Of a stretch of DNA of 64,000 nt, positions 12,419-23,109 are shown piece by piece. This DNA comes from Diogma glabrata. Lineage: Eukaryota; Arthropoda; Insecta; Diptera; Cylindrotomidae. The notes beneath the pieces were generated by a model, which did not search any database, was not told the origin of the DNA, and saw only the letters and a program-made list of their open reading frames with translations. Location of the stretch: the NCBI GenBank assembly GCA_963693315.1, contig OY856186.1:132821841-132885840 (forward strand), given 5' to 3'. The position numbers and the translations under genes are program-made. Numbering within the stretch: the first letter of the stretch is position 1; each line of letters opens with the position of its first letter.

Positions 12419-13669
12419 TAATAATAATAATAACAATAATTTATTTATTGTCAGAAACGACATTTTTAAAATACAGATACAATTAACATCATATTATTTG
12501 AATTTAAATTAAGCTTAAAGCTTCACATTTTCTCTGAATTCCTTATTTTAATACAGTAACTAAATTAAACTAATGGAAATCTGTGTTTTACGAAATTGTT
12601 TAATTTTTTTTTGAAATCACGAAAGTTAGTAAATTCGTCATTTCCTTTAAATTCATTATAGAAATTTATTCCTTTTGAAAAAATCGAATTTTTAGCTCTT
12701 TCTGTTTTGTATTGTGGACATAGTGAGTATTTCTGCTGTTATATGAATGCTGGTCTCGATTGGATACTAGATGACGTCTTAAATACTGTGGTAAATCACC
12801 AGTTGTTATACGATGCAAGAATTTTAATGTATTGAAATTCACTCGTTGTTCTATGGTCTGCCAACTTAAAGCATTCAACATATTAAGTCTATGAGTATCA
12901 CGACTCACTCTTAAAATTACTCTCATAAATTTGTTTTGTTGTTTTTGTAATTGTTGTATTTGACCATGATTCAAATTGAAAAGCATTGTGCTGCAGTAAT
13001 CTATATGAGGCGATACCAAAGCTTTATAATAAATAATTGCACTATCTAATGTGAGTTTTTTCCGAATACGTTTTAATAAGCCTAGTTTTTTGTTTATTTT
13101 TTTATATATGTATTCATGGTGATCTTTAAAGCTCAGTTTATCATCAATAATAACTCCAAGATGTTTTGTTTGGGACACTCTTTCGATATGTTGCCCATCT
13201 ATTATAACACTAATGTTATCAAATTTTTGGGATGATAACATCATAAACTTTGTTTTTGATAAGTTTAAAGCTAATTTATGAACTTTTAGCCAATCTGATA
13301 AACGTTGTAAATCACTGTTTATTTTATTTATAGCATCAATATGTGAGTCAGATGAAACTGTAAGAACTGTGTCATCAGCAAATAGATATATTTCAGATTG
13401 TTTGATTGCATTAACAATTTCATTAATATAAATAATAAACAGTAGAGGTCCCAAAACAGATCCTTGAGGTACACCGTGATCGTTGTTAATTTCTTCTGAA
13501 AAGTTGTCATTTATTTTAACTTTTTGTTTCCTATTAGACAAATAACTTTTGAACCACTGTAAAGAAATGCCAGTTACTCCAATTTTATTTAATATCCCAA
13601 TCATAATATCTATGTTAATAGTTTCAAAAGCTCTTTTAAAATCTAAAAACATAACAAGTATTACTTTTT
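12419..13669 (-). pseudogene. Non-LTR retrotransposon A: RT palm/thumb, C-terminus and 3' end
   Basis: Minus-strand frame of 328 codons with the reverse transcriptase core: MFLDFKRAFETI (motif A with catalytic Asp), GVPQGSVLGPLLF (motif B), LFADDT (motif C, catalytic Asp pair) and LNLSKTKFM (motif D), followed by a thumb region. This half keeps the whole palm open, so the insertions are fairly recent. The 3' UTR runs to a TTATTATTATTA-type tail (12419-12435 on the plus strand), a microsatellite 3' end typical of CR1/Jockey-group elements. The upstream half of the same polymerase lies at 16058-16979, beyond a DNA-transposon insertion. Target-primed reverse transcription in the nucleus would have been the role. 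Exact clade uncertain. Confidence 0.85.
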
Positions 13670-16057
13670 AGGGTTCCGTTTTTTATACGGAACACTATTG
13701 GTGAGAGTACAACGTGTTTTTCACATTATTTCGATTATCTCGTGAACCATTAATCCGATGAACTTAAAATTTGAGGTGCTTATAAAACTAACCTATCCAT
13801 ACAAGATGGCGGGCTAAAAAATAAATAAAGTTGTGTTCGTTTGTTTTAAGAAGGTACGATGTAAAGCCTTTGAAAACATACATTTTTTTAGCGAGACGAG
13901 TAGGGTATCATATGAAAGGGCTTCATTTCAGCATTATTTAAAAATATATTTTGGAATTTTGCACCTCACCATTTTTTGTATAATTTTGAAAAATGACGTT
14001 TTCGGGATGTTTTATTGCCCCGATTAACTCCGACCCTACTTCATCGAAAATCTTGAAATATATTTGGAATGATAGAAAATTGAGTAGATTTTTAATGAAA
14101 AATATAGAAAAGTGGCAGACACTCATAACTATATTTATTAAAGGGGTGCGAATGTTAAGGGGTAAAAACATCATTTTAAACCAGGTCATGTGGGGTGTCA
14201 TTTGAAAGAGCACTTGATTTTAGAAATATTGTCAGTTTTTTTAGAATTTTGCAATGCATAGTTTTTGAATTATTATCACTAAAGTGACACAAAAAGTTGG
14301 TCCCCCCCCTTGCATTTCGAGCCTAATAAACAGAAAAAATTGAAAAAATTCACAGAGACAGGAAGTTTGATAAACTCTGAACGAAAAATATAGCGAACTC
14401 TCAAATAATTATATTTTTGTGTTTTTAAGGGATTGGGGTGGGGAAGGGTGAAAAAAACTTTTTTGACCCAAGCGAGTGGGGTGTCATTTGAAAGAGGACC
14501 AAATCTCAGAAACTTTGCAATTTTTTTAAGAATTTTGTGGTACACAGTTTTTGAGTTATTCTAAAAAATGTGCAAATTCCAGACCGTCCCCCCCCCTACG
14601 TTTCGACACTGATTGACAGAAAAAATTGAAAAAATTCATAGAGACAGGAAATTTGCTATATTTTGAACGAAAATTATAGCGAACTCTCAAATAATTATAT
14701 TTCTGTGTGTTTAGGGGAAGGGTGTAAGGAGGGTAAAAAAAAACTGTTTTTGACCCAAGCGAGTGGGGTATCATTTGAAAGAGCACCAAATTTTCAAAAC
14801 ATTGCAATTGTTTTTAGAATTTTCTGGTACACCGTTTTTGAGTTATTCTAAAAAATGTGCACATTCCAAAACCGTTCCCCACCCCCTACGTTTCGACACT
14901 GATTGACAGAAAAAATTGAAAAAATTCATAGAGACAGGAAATTTGCTATATTTTGAACGAAAATTATAGCGAACTCTCAAATAATTATATTTCTGTGTTT
15001 TTAGGGGAAGGGTGTAAAGAGGGTAAAAAAAAACTTTTTTTGACCCAAACGAGTGGGGTATCATTTGAAAGAGCACCAAATTTTCAAAACATTGCAATTA
15101 TTTTTAGAATTTTCTGGTACACCGTTTTTGAGTTATTCTAAAAAATGTGCACATTCCAGACCGTTCCCCCCCCCCTACGTTTCGACACTGATTGACAGAA
15201 AAAATTGAAAAAATACATAGAGACAGGAAGTTTGCTATATTTTGAACGAAAATTATAGCGAGCTCTCAAATAATTATATTTCTGTGTGTTTAGGGGAAGG
15301 GTGTAAGGAGGGTAAAAAAAAACTTTTTTTGGCCCAAGCGAGTGGGGTATCATTTGAAAGAGCACAAAATTTCCAAAACATTGCAATTGTTTTTAGAATT
15401 TTGCGGTACACCGTTTTTGAGTTATTTTAAAAAATGTGTAAATTCCAGACCGTTCCTCCCCCTACGTTTCGACACTGATAGACAGAAAAAATTAAAAAAA
15501 TTCATAGAGACAGGAAGTTTGCTATATTTTGAACGAAAACTACAGCGAGCTCTCAAATAATTATATTTCTGTGTGTTTAGGGGATGGGTGTGGGGAAGGT
15601 AAAAAAAAACTTTTTTGTAACCAAACGAGTGGGGTGTCATTTGGAAGAACACTTAATTTAAGAAACATTGCAACATTTTTTAGAATTCTGCGATGCACAG
15701 TTTTTTAGTTATTGATGAAAAAAGTGCTATTTTAAGTGTATGTATACCACCCTATATTTCGACGCTGATTTATAGAACAAATATTCCCAATTTAGACCAT
15801 TAAAATTCTGGTTAAATCTTTCTTTAGCTAACATAAACAGCTATGCATAAGATTTAACCTCAAGTAACATTTTTGATCAATGTAGATGTGATTGACATTT
15901 ACTATTGACGTTTACGATTAAACATTTATTCTGTTATGCGTCCATAGTCTGGCGATATAAAGACTTTACAACATAACTTTATGTCATTTATTTTTGATAT
16001 TGTGTTCTTTTACATTCACGGAACCCTTGGCGAGCGAATTTTATTCGCACTTGTCCG
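13670..16057. mobile_element. 2.4-kb DNA element inserted in retrotransposon A
   Basis: Left end AGGGTTCCGTTTTTTATACG and, near the right end, CACGGAACCCTTGG form terminal inverted repeats; the right terminus extends about 30 nt further and holds a small hairpin (GCGAATTTTATTCGC) before ending CTTGTCCG. The 7-mer ACTTTTT directly flanks both sides (13663-13669 and 16058-16064) as a target-site duplication. Removing the block brings the two halves of the interrupted RT together. No transposase frame; the interior is mostly a 289-bp tandem array. Confidence 0.75.
14050..15770. repeat. Tandem array of about 289-bp units
   Basis: About five to six copies, three of them very similar. Landmarks such as GATTGACAGAAAAAATT recur at about 14611, 14901, 15190 and 15478, and GAGTGGGGTATCATTTGAAA recurs once per unit. 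The outer copies are more diverged than the inner ones. Similar 62-88-codon frames appear in each unit on both strands only because the units are copies. Confidence 0.85.
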
Positions 16058-16979
16058 ACTTTTTTTATCATTTAGATCATTTTTGCATTTTAATAATAGT
16101 AAATTAAGTGCAATTTCACATGAGTGTGCTGCTCTAAAACCTGACTGTTGTTCAACTAAAATATTATTTTCTTCTATAAATTTTATTAACTGCTCTTTTA
16201 CTATATTTTCTAATATGTTTTCGAAGACTGGAAGCATATTTATTGGTCTATATTCTACGGCAGTTTTAGGATTAGATATTTTTGGAATTGGCACAACTAT
16301 GGAAATTTTCCAACTATCAGGTACTACCCCCTCAATTAGCGATTTGTTTACAAGGTCTGTGTATTGATTTCCAAACGAGTTTGACTCTAATGCATCCAAA
16401 AATATTTTTATATTTATATTATCAATACATACTTTAGTTTTTAACAATTTGGTTATGCTTTTGATTTTTTCAATATCTATTGTTTGAAATTCAAATTAGG
16501 GTTGAATTGGGCTTATATTGTAGTTGTTTAAATTACTATTTATTACAGGAATGTTGTTTACTATTTGCTTGATGCTATCAACAAAAAACGAATTAAAGTT
16601 GGTGGCTAAGTGTTTTGGATCAGTAACAATTTCGTTGTTAAAAATAACATTACTAATATCCTTTTTTTTTATTGAATATAACGATTTAATATTTTTCCAA
16701 AGATCTTTGGACAATTTTTATTCAGATGAATTTCATTTCTTATATATTTAGACTTTATTCTTCTACTTTCTTTTTTATAAATATTTCTATATTTCTTGTA
16801 TTCATCCCAATTTTCTTCAGTTTTATTGACACAAAAATTTTTATAATAAATGTTTCTTTTATGTTTCAAATTTTTTAAATAGTTTTTATACCATCTAGTG
16901 TCATAATTATTTCTTACAAGAAATTTTTTAGTCATTAAATTTACCGTATTCTTTAGATAATTTATTAAGGTTATACCTT
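16058..16979 (-). pseudogene. Non-LTR retrotransposon A: endonuclease-RT linker and RT fingers
   Basis: Minus-strand frames spanning the linker (lysine- and tyrosine-rich, NYDTRWYKNYL, KKESRRIKSKYI) and the N-terminal RT blocks: VPDSWKISIVVPIPK, YRPINMLPVFENILE and QSGFRAAHSCEIAL, the classic sequence preceding motif A. One in-frame TAA (16496-16498) separates the RT block from the linker in the same phase, and a frameshift lies within 16669-16714. It joins the RT palm at 13669 when the DNA element is removed, and the linker upstream when the 718-bp insertion is removed. Confidence 0.85.
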
Positions 16980-17697
16980 AGAGTATATATAAATATAGAG
17001 AGAACATAACTTGAAAATTGTATGAAGAGAGACATAAGAAATCGTGTTTTCTAATATGTCATATTCAATTTCTCATTTCGCCATTTGCATTTCTGTTTAT
17101 TTACAACAACCAACTATTGTATTAAATTATAAATTAAGAACAATTAAATAATTTAAAACGAAACAAAAAGTACAATCTATTATTTTTAGTTGTGCTAATT
17201 TTTATAAAATGAATGAAAATAATTACGAGAGTATTTTACATTTATTGTGTTATTTCCAGTGATTTTATAATAGTGAATATTTTATTATTTTATAATGCAA
17301 ATGTGCAAATATTTAAGTTATGTATACATCCTGAAAGTATATTATGAAAACTAGCTGGCGACCAACTTTTCATTATTGTGTAGTTTATTTTTAATAGATT
17401 AAAGATTAAAATTTATATGTTTGGTTAGAATCAAATCCTAATCTGTCATTTTTCTTATTTCTTTTTATATAGTAGCAGAGAGGGAGAAACTATTATTTTT
17501 TTGTGGTTGGTTTTTTTCTTATAGATTTAAAAGAAACTCGCAATAATTGTACAATTTTGAATCAAATGAAAAATTTATGCACGTCTTTGGGAAGACAAAC
17601 CGGTTTCTCTCTCAGAGAAATAAAGGAAAACAAACAAACAAAAAAACGATTTGACAGAAGATCAGTCACGATTAATATTAGTTATGGTGGTCGGTTG
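16980..17697. mobile_element. 718-bp insertion with 11-bp target duplication
   Basis: GGTTATACCTT occurs at 16969-16979 and again at 17698-17708, immediately flanking this block. Excluding the block and one copy lets the minus-strand retrotransposon A frame run on without a stop, so the insertion is clean. The ends (AGAGTATATAT... and ...GGTCGGTTGG) are not inverted repeats and I see no long terminal repeat or poly-A tail. Class unknown. The frame at 17503-17757 inside is not recognisable. Confidence 0.75.
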
Positions 17698-18465
17698 GGT
17701 TATACCTTTTGTATTAATATCAATATTCACATTACTATTCTCTATATTACCACATAATATATTTAATTGTTCAAAGCTTTTATCCCTGAGTAATTATTCC
17801 AAGAAGTCCTAAAAGTTTTAGTTATATACTTTTTACTTTTATTCTTCAATAACTCAATACTTATCATATTATGATCACACATTTTATAATCATTTAATAT
17901 TTCGCAACTTATATTATCATTATTAGAAATAGCTAAATCAATAATGGATACACTGTCCTTAGTAGTTCTTGTATAATCTTTTACAAATTGTTTCATATTC
18001 AAATTTTTGATTAATCTTAATAATTTAACACCATAAAAATTTTTAGTGCCCACATTAATATTAAAGTCTCCCACTATTAAATTAAGGTTATTTGTATCAA
18101 CTATATCATCACACCAGTTTTCTAAATTTTCTAAGAAATTTGAATGAGATTCCATATGCGATCTATATAAAACGCCGTAAGTTCCTGGCTTAAAACCTCG
18201 TATTACTTTGATAGCCAAAAACCAAGTTTTTCCTATCACGATTTGGGAAACTATTAGAAAATGTATGTGTTTTTGTATGTATAGAGCTACTCCACCAGTG
18301 TGTCTTGTATCTGAATCTGTTCTTACAAGTTCATAACCATTAATTTGTAGTTCAGCATCTTCCATTTCTGACAAAGTTCTTGTTTCTGATAACAAAAAAA
18401 TTACAGGTTTTAGTTCAAGACAAGTAATGTGAATTACTTCAAAATTTTAATAAAGGCTTTGACAA
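17698..18465 (-). pseudogene. Non-LTR retrotransposon A: apurinic-like endonuclease domain
   Basis: The minus-strand frame from about 18430 to 17763 carries EEP-fold endonuclease motifs in order: PVIFLLSETRT (catalytic Glu), TGGVALYI, GVLYRSH, LIVGDFNI (Asp/Asn), IDLAISNN and CDHNMISIEL, where Cys replaces the usual Ser of the SDH motif. This enzyme nicks genomic DNA to prime reverse transcription. A frameshift or stop near 17763 precedes the linker. The extreme N-terminus (NxxSL block) lies against the Helitron edge at 18465 and contains a stop. Same element as the RT at 12419-16979 and the zinc-knuckle ORF1 at 22879-26640. Confidence 0.85.
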
Positions 18466-18958
18466 TCTTCTTATATATATAAAAATCACGTGTCACGATG
18501 TTTGTCCGCGGTAAACTCCGCAACAACGTAACCAATCCTAATGAAATTTTATACAATGTGTGTATGATGGTCCAGCTTGAGAGATAGGATAGTTATTATC
18601 TTGATTAAATACCTAAATTTTTTTAAATTACGAATTAAATGTTAAATATGGATGGTTCATATGCCAACTTTCAGATGGCAGCGTAAATCCATTTATTCAA
18701 TTGATAGTAAACTTCAACTTAGTATAAAGCCATTGTTAGACTATCAAATATGTTTTAGTAAAGAAAGTTTTGTTTTATTTGATAATGAACGAAAAGCATA
18801 TATTTGATAATGAACGAAAAGCTAAGTCAAATACGTTACCAAAGATTATTGATAATTTTGTGGAGGTTATATATTAATTATAGAAGTGTTAGAAAATATC
18901 GAAACCTGTAAAAAAATTATTGTTTTGGTTTTTATAAAGTTTGAATAACAATAAGAGT

Positions 18959-19025
18959 AAAAATTAAAGATAACAATAATATAAATTTATTTTTATATTA
19001 TTGTTATCTTTAATTTTTATAATTA
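18959..19025. repeat. Short near-perfect palindrome
   Basis: AAAAATTAAAGATAACAATA followed within 20 nt by its reverse complement TATTGTTATCTTTAATTTTT, giving a hairpin with about 25-bp arms inside the Helitron. Confidence 0.8.
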
Positions 19026-19740
19026 AATTTTTCATTGAACTAATATTGAAAGTTTACAAAAATCAATATCAAATTGAAAAATACTCTTATTTGTATTGCT
19101 TATTAAAATAGAGCGATTAGAGATAAAAAAAATTGTCATTAAAACTAGATGAAAAGCGTTTGAAATTTGGTCTGACAACGATGGATTAAGAAAAATTACA
19201 TTTATGTAGGGTAATAAAATATAAAATTGAACTAGAAAACAACAGCTTTAGTAAGCAAATACTTTATGTTTTTGTTAAAACATCATTCTAAGCCCTTTTT
19301 ATGCGTAGTATTAGTAAAAATATTCTAATCATGGATATGAAATTTGATGATCAAATTTCAGTGTATTTAAGATTATTTGTAAATATTTTAATGCAACTTC
19401 AATTTTATGAACAAACTACTGCACAAATACTAATAATTGTTTTGTAAAACATTAATTTAAACTTAAATTTTTATAAATTTTGTTTAGTTTGAATATCTTA
19501 AAGTAGAATTTCGGATAAAAGCTAACATTTTATTTTAAATTACAAAACGAAATATGTCAAATGTCATGGATGAAGAACGCACAGATATACAAATTACATA
19601 CTTCAAAAAACATTCGTGTAGCCACACGTAATTATTCTTCCTTATGTATTTACTCAATTCTTTAAACTCTCCAATTTCATGTCAAATATTTTTATTGACC
19701 AATATATTTGATAGTGTGATATACGCCTCATAAATTTGGG

Positions 19741-20180
19741 TTAGCCAATAGATGGTGCCGTATTCGTATTTAAAACGTTGTTTTTAATGTCAAAGTTTTG
19801 AAAATTCACCACGCTTGCTTTGTCCAATTGTCGTGTGTGGTTAGTAAATAAATTAAATAAATTTGAATTTATGTTGCCTTTGTCGATATTTATTGCGTTT
19901 ATGTGCTTATGAATGTAAAGGGATTCAAAAGCATCCAATTTATTGCTGTCGTGCACATCTTTCTTTAACCTCATATTATCTATTGAAAAATTTAAATAAT
20001 CATTTTATTTTCCAAAACATGTTTTGCTATTGGGGTTTTATTTGGTTGGTCTGTTTTAATGTATACAGAATTTGCCTTAAAGCGTTTCTTCAAAACCCTA
20101 CGCGTCTGCCCGTATAATATTTTTATAGTAATCACCACAAGATAGTTCATAAACACCGACTTTAAAATCGATTTAAAGCT
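19741..20180 (-). pseudogene. Penelope-like element GIY-YIG endonuclease fragment
   Basis: Two minus-strand frames together show a GIY-YIG nuclease signature: a VYEL-like start near 20150 in a shifted frame, then YGQTRRVLKKRF (the YIG-Q-T-R helix region), SPIAKHVLEN-like TPIAKHVLEN, then in the next frame MRLKKDVHDSNKLDAFESLYI with the catalytic Glu (ESL). This layout (RF.EH, IAKHVL.N, LDA.ESL.I) is the C-terminal endonuclease of Penelope-like retroelements. The RT half is absent: the fragment is cut off near 20180, where sequence shared with Helitron copy 2 begins. At least two frameshifts. It may have inserted into, or been captured by, the Helitron. Confidence 0.7.
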
Positions 20181-20408
20181 CAAAATTACGAAACGAGAGC
20201 CGCACAAATACTATACAGAGAAGCATAGTTGATCAAACACGGATGGGAATCATGATGGACAAACTAATTAAAAATGGTGGGACTTAGCTGGCAACACGTA
20301 TGCAATAGTAATTTTCAAACTAATGAATTTTCAATTTTCAAATTAATGAATTCATTAACGACTGAATTAGATACTCCCACAGGAAGATTCGTTAAATTTA
20401 AAATTTTT
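20181..20408 (+). pseudogene. Decayed Helitron-borne coding segment
   Basis: Homologous to 53705-53945 on the minus strand. In that copy the sequence has an open frame with YETEFAQILYKEALL and WPLAGNTFAIV; here the same block is disrupted by stops and indels. Function not recognised; probably part of the long Helitron protein or of a gene it carried. Confidence 0.45.
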
Positions 20409-20618
20409 GATCTATGGGTGTGACAACCCCGCGTACTTAGGTCCCTGCTATTTCCATATGAGTTAGCTTGAGATATCGTATACCACTGGCAATAGCAGTG
20501 AGATATCACTAGCCAAAGTGATATCTTAGGGGTTTCGGCGGATGAACTTTTTTCAATCAACGATAGCACCCTTAGTCTTAGTTATAGTATTAATATTCTT
20601 CGATGATGATGATGACAC
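20409..20618. repeat. Repeat module E, copy 1
   Basis: About 210 bp starting GATCTATGGGTGTGACAA and carrying an inner hairpin built from GAGATATC and GATATCTC around AGTGGTAT/CACTGCTATTGCC. Four copies exist in the window (also 34930-35145, 37471-37675, 53491-53694), always next to family D sequence. Confidence 0.8.
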
Positions 20619-20624
20619 GCTATT

Positions 20625-21200
20625 GTTTTTTTTTAAAAAAATGTGTTGGGTTGTACGAATTACAATGTGTGCAACAACAAAAAATAACAACCTTTGATGA
20701 ATAAGGTCCCATCAACAACATGCTTTCTAAGGTGTTGATGGACGCAAATTTTTTAGTTTTGTATATTTTTTTTAAAGAATGAAGTTTTTCGCTTGCTCGA
20801 AGAAATGAGCTTCCATATAACTATTAAATATGCCGGGTTTAATCCTTGATCCATGTTTTTCATGATCTTAGTATATGCTTCTAGCACTATAAGGATAATT
20901 AGTAACCAAATTGAGCTTTGTTCCTACAAATTTGAAAAAAAAAAGTATGTTATTTTTATTTCCTCCATTTTATCATGAAATATTGCCCTATGTCATTTAT
21001 TATTATGTGAAAGGATTTATTATTTAGTTTTTCATTCTTTAAAAAGAATATAAAAAACCAAAAGATAAGAAATTTGCGTTCATCATCTTAAAAAATATGA
21101 TGTTGTGGAACCTAGGTCTTAAAGGGTTTTATGTGTTGTTGTGACACATATTGTTATTCCAACTACACAACACATTTTATTAAAAAAATATGTCAAATAT
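20625..21200. mobile_element. Fold-back element D, complete copy 1
   Basis: Ends are inverted repeats of about 130 bp: AAATGTGTTGGGTTGTACGA ... AAGGTGTTGATGGACGC on the left, GCGTTCATCATCTT ... TGTTGTGACACATATTGT ... CACATTTTATT on the right. The interior carries CTTGCTCGAAGAAATGAGCT and a diverged non-coding stretch. No transposase. Present at a matching place in both Helitron copies, so it was there before they separated. Confidence 0.75.
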
Positions 21201-21234
21201 TTTGAAATAGCACAAATTTTTTTAAAATTTTCGG

Positions 21235-21520
21235 TGAAAAAGATGTCATTGAAGCTACAATTTTGAATGGAAAATTCAAAGGGGAAGATGTACTGTTCCC
21301 AAGCATTTCAATGATCCCAACTCGCTTTTGCAATGACCATCAACAAAGCACAAGGACAATTGCTGCAAGTATGTGGACTATGTAGATTTGGAGAATCCGT
21401 ACTTCTCACATCTGGACAACTGCATGTGGCCATCTAACGTCGGAATACCTTCTTATTTATTCTAGACAAAAAAACACAATCTAGACGGAAAAACACAAAA
21501 TATAATTCGTGCCCACAAAC
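21235..21520 (+). pseudogene. Helitron helicase C-terminus remnant, copy 1
   Basis: Frames give VIEATILNGKFKGEDVLFPS, then AMTINKAQGQLLQVCGL and SGQLHVAI, matching the last conserved motifs of the Pif1-type SF1 helicase of Helitrons (TINKAQGQ, then SHGQLYVA, then FVYAP.GKT). The segment between the first and second motif is shortened, and several indels and stops break the frame. Copy 2 (52623-52935) keeps the same C-terminus in one open frame. Confidence 0.8.
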
Positions 21521-21624
21521 ACACGAATAAAGAAATAAAATTAAAACGACATTTTGAAATTTTTTCCTTATTAAAATAAATAATTGTTGCAATAAAAATG
21601 ATACAATGTAAATTGAATGTTAGG

Positions 21625-21722
21625 TACGTTTAGTGTAACTGAAACAACTGTAAAAACAACAACAATTGTATTACATTTTTCGTTGTTTCAAATGCTTCAG
21701 TCAAATCGAACACGGCTGTTAT
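21625..21722. mobile_element. Small MITE, copy 1
   Basis: About 95 bp with inverted ends (GTAACTGAAACAACTG ... CAAATGCTTCAGTCAAATCG) and a CAACAACAATTG centre. A second copy is at 42690-42790. Confidence 0.6.
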
Positions 21723-22850
21723 CAAAACGAGTTTTCTTGAATTTCCCTTCTTATGAGATACCGACAATATGCGACGGGTATAATGTTAAATAAACAAAAG
21801 TTTTACACTATTTGGTGTAAAATAAATAAAGTTTTGAGAGATTTTTAGAGTGATTAAGCTTAAAGTGATTATTTTAATTCACATGAATTTTGCAATTTTA
21901 AAGCATGTTTTATTTTCCCTCAGAAAAACTTCTTTAAAACAGTTTTTGTGTATTTTGTGTCGGTAACGAATACAATTTACAATTGTATAATCACAGATGG
22001 AGAATTCAATTTAAATAAAAATATGAGATAATGAACTTTCCATTTAGAAATTATCTGAGGCTGAGTCTGTAAGATGGCTTTGAACTATGATGTCTCTGAT
22101 CAGTGTGAGCTCAATCCCGACAATAATTACTTATTATCGGGAATAATACTTTTAATAATTACTTTGAGCAATAATTACTCACAAAATCGCCCAAAAACTA
22201 ATATTCCATTAATGTTGTCTATATATGGAACATATATGCCAATATATTGACCGTGTGTAAGGTATTAGTTTCGCATTTATTTGCAACAATCCATAATGAC
22301 TTTAAAATGACTTAGGATGTTCACTAAATAGAAATATTTCTCATCCCATGAATTCACATTCTATGAATTCTAATACAAAAACTTCCAAAGAATATCGATT
22401 TTTTTGCATCATTTCTTCTATTCCTTTTTTGCATCACTTCTTCTATACCTTCATCGAATGTATTGACGCTATTCTTACAGCCTTGCTGACAATAAAATTG
22501 TTCAATCAAAATTGTTTGCAACGTTTTTATAGTAACCTGCCGGTAAAGAAAGCGTATATTAAACCGCATGAGCACTGTGAAAATTTATGAATTCATTTTT
22601 GTTCCGTATAATGTTTTATATCGAGACACACCTGAAACCTTACACACCTGAAAACTTATTTGATCGCGTATTTCTTATATATCCTTTGTTTTATATATAC
22701 TACTATTTTTTTATATTTTACTGATCAACTAGAGTGCTGATAGTTTTACACTCATATATAAAAAAAATAGAAAATGATTTCTCATTACTACTCTTTGAAA
22801 TTATTGCTACTACGTCAACAAAATGTATACACACAAACTTTATTTAAAGG
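21723..22850. other. Helitron 3' interior, non-coding
   Basis: Nothing recognisable as coding. Partly homologous to 51960-52620 in reverse, including GTATACACACAAACTTTATT near the 3' end. Confidence 0.5.
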
Positions 22851-22878
22851 CGTAGCAAAGCACGCCGGGTCCCGCTAG

Positions 22879-23109
22879 TATATTATATGCTATTTTCTTT
22901 CGTAGTGTTTCAATTTTATTCAAGTAAGTTGGACAATCTCTGTCCCATACCGCGTGATTTATTTCAATATTTGTTATATATTTTTCACAAAATTTTTTGC
23001 AATTTATGCATTTTTTAAAGTTTGCATTACAATGTTCACGTTTGTGAGACTCAGCACAAATTGGACATGTATCGGTATTTACACAATCAGGTGACTTATG
23101 TGAATAATC
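22879..23109 (-). pseudogene. Retrotransposon A ORF1, downstream zinc knuckles
   Basis: The minus strand reads HKSPDC (last ligands of one CCHC knuckle), then CPICAESHKREHC (Cys-x2-Cys-x3-His-x4-Cys) and KCINCKKFCEKY with a downstream CP, then LNKIETLRKKIAY. Gag-like ORF1 proteins of Jockey/R1-type retrotransposons end with such a row of knuckles, which bind element RNA. The 5' part of the protein lies at 26340-26631; the plus-strand retrotransposon B splits the two. The 3' edge is the Helitron insertion point at 22878/22879. Confidence 0.75.

Larger units (their letters stand above)
18466..22878 (+). mobile_element. Helitron copy 1, 4.4 kb, decayed
   Basis: The 5' end reads TCTTCTTATATATATAAAAA then CACGATGTTTGTCCGCGG, the TC start and conserved subterminal block of many insect Helitrons. 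The 3' end reads AAAGCACGCCGGGTCCCGCTAG: a short GC hairpin and the CTRR end. The host base before is A and after is T, matching rolling-circle insertion between A and T without target duplication. It lies between ORF1 and the endonuclease of retrotransposon A. Inside are a Penelope-like endonuclease fragment, repeats E and D, a helicase remnant and a small MITE. The Rep domain is not visible. A second copy in reverse orientation lies at 51945-53945. Confidence 0.8.

Noticed and set aside
13938..15652. A family of similar 60-90-codon frames on both strands
   Set aside because: Copies of one another because of the 289-bp tandem array; no motif and no coherent gene.
13670..15770. Possible CRISPR-like array
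   Set aside because: Units are about 289 bp with no short repeat-spacer alternation; also a eukaryotic setting. The 137-, 330- and 9-bp arrays fail for the same reason.
22348..22590. Overlapping 80- and 73-codon frames in the Helitron
   Set aside because: No helicase or Rep motif; both strands open by chance in a non-coding part.
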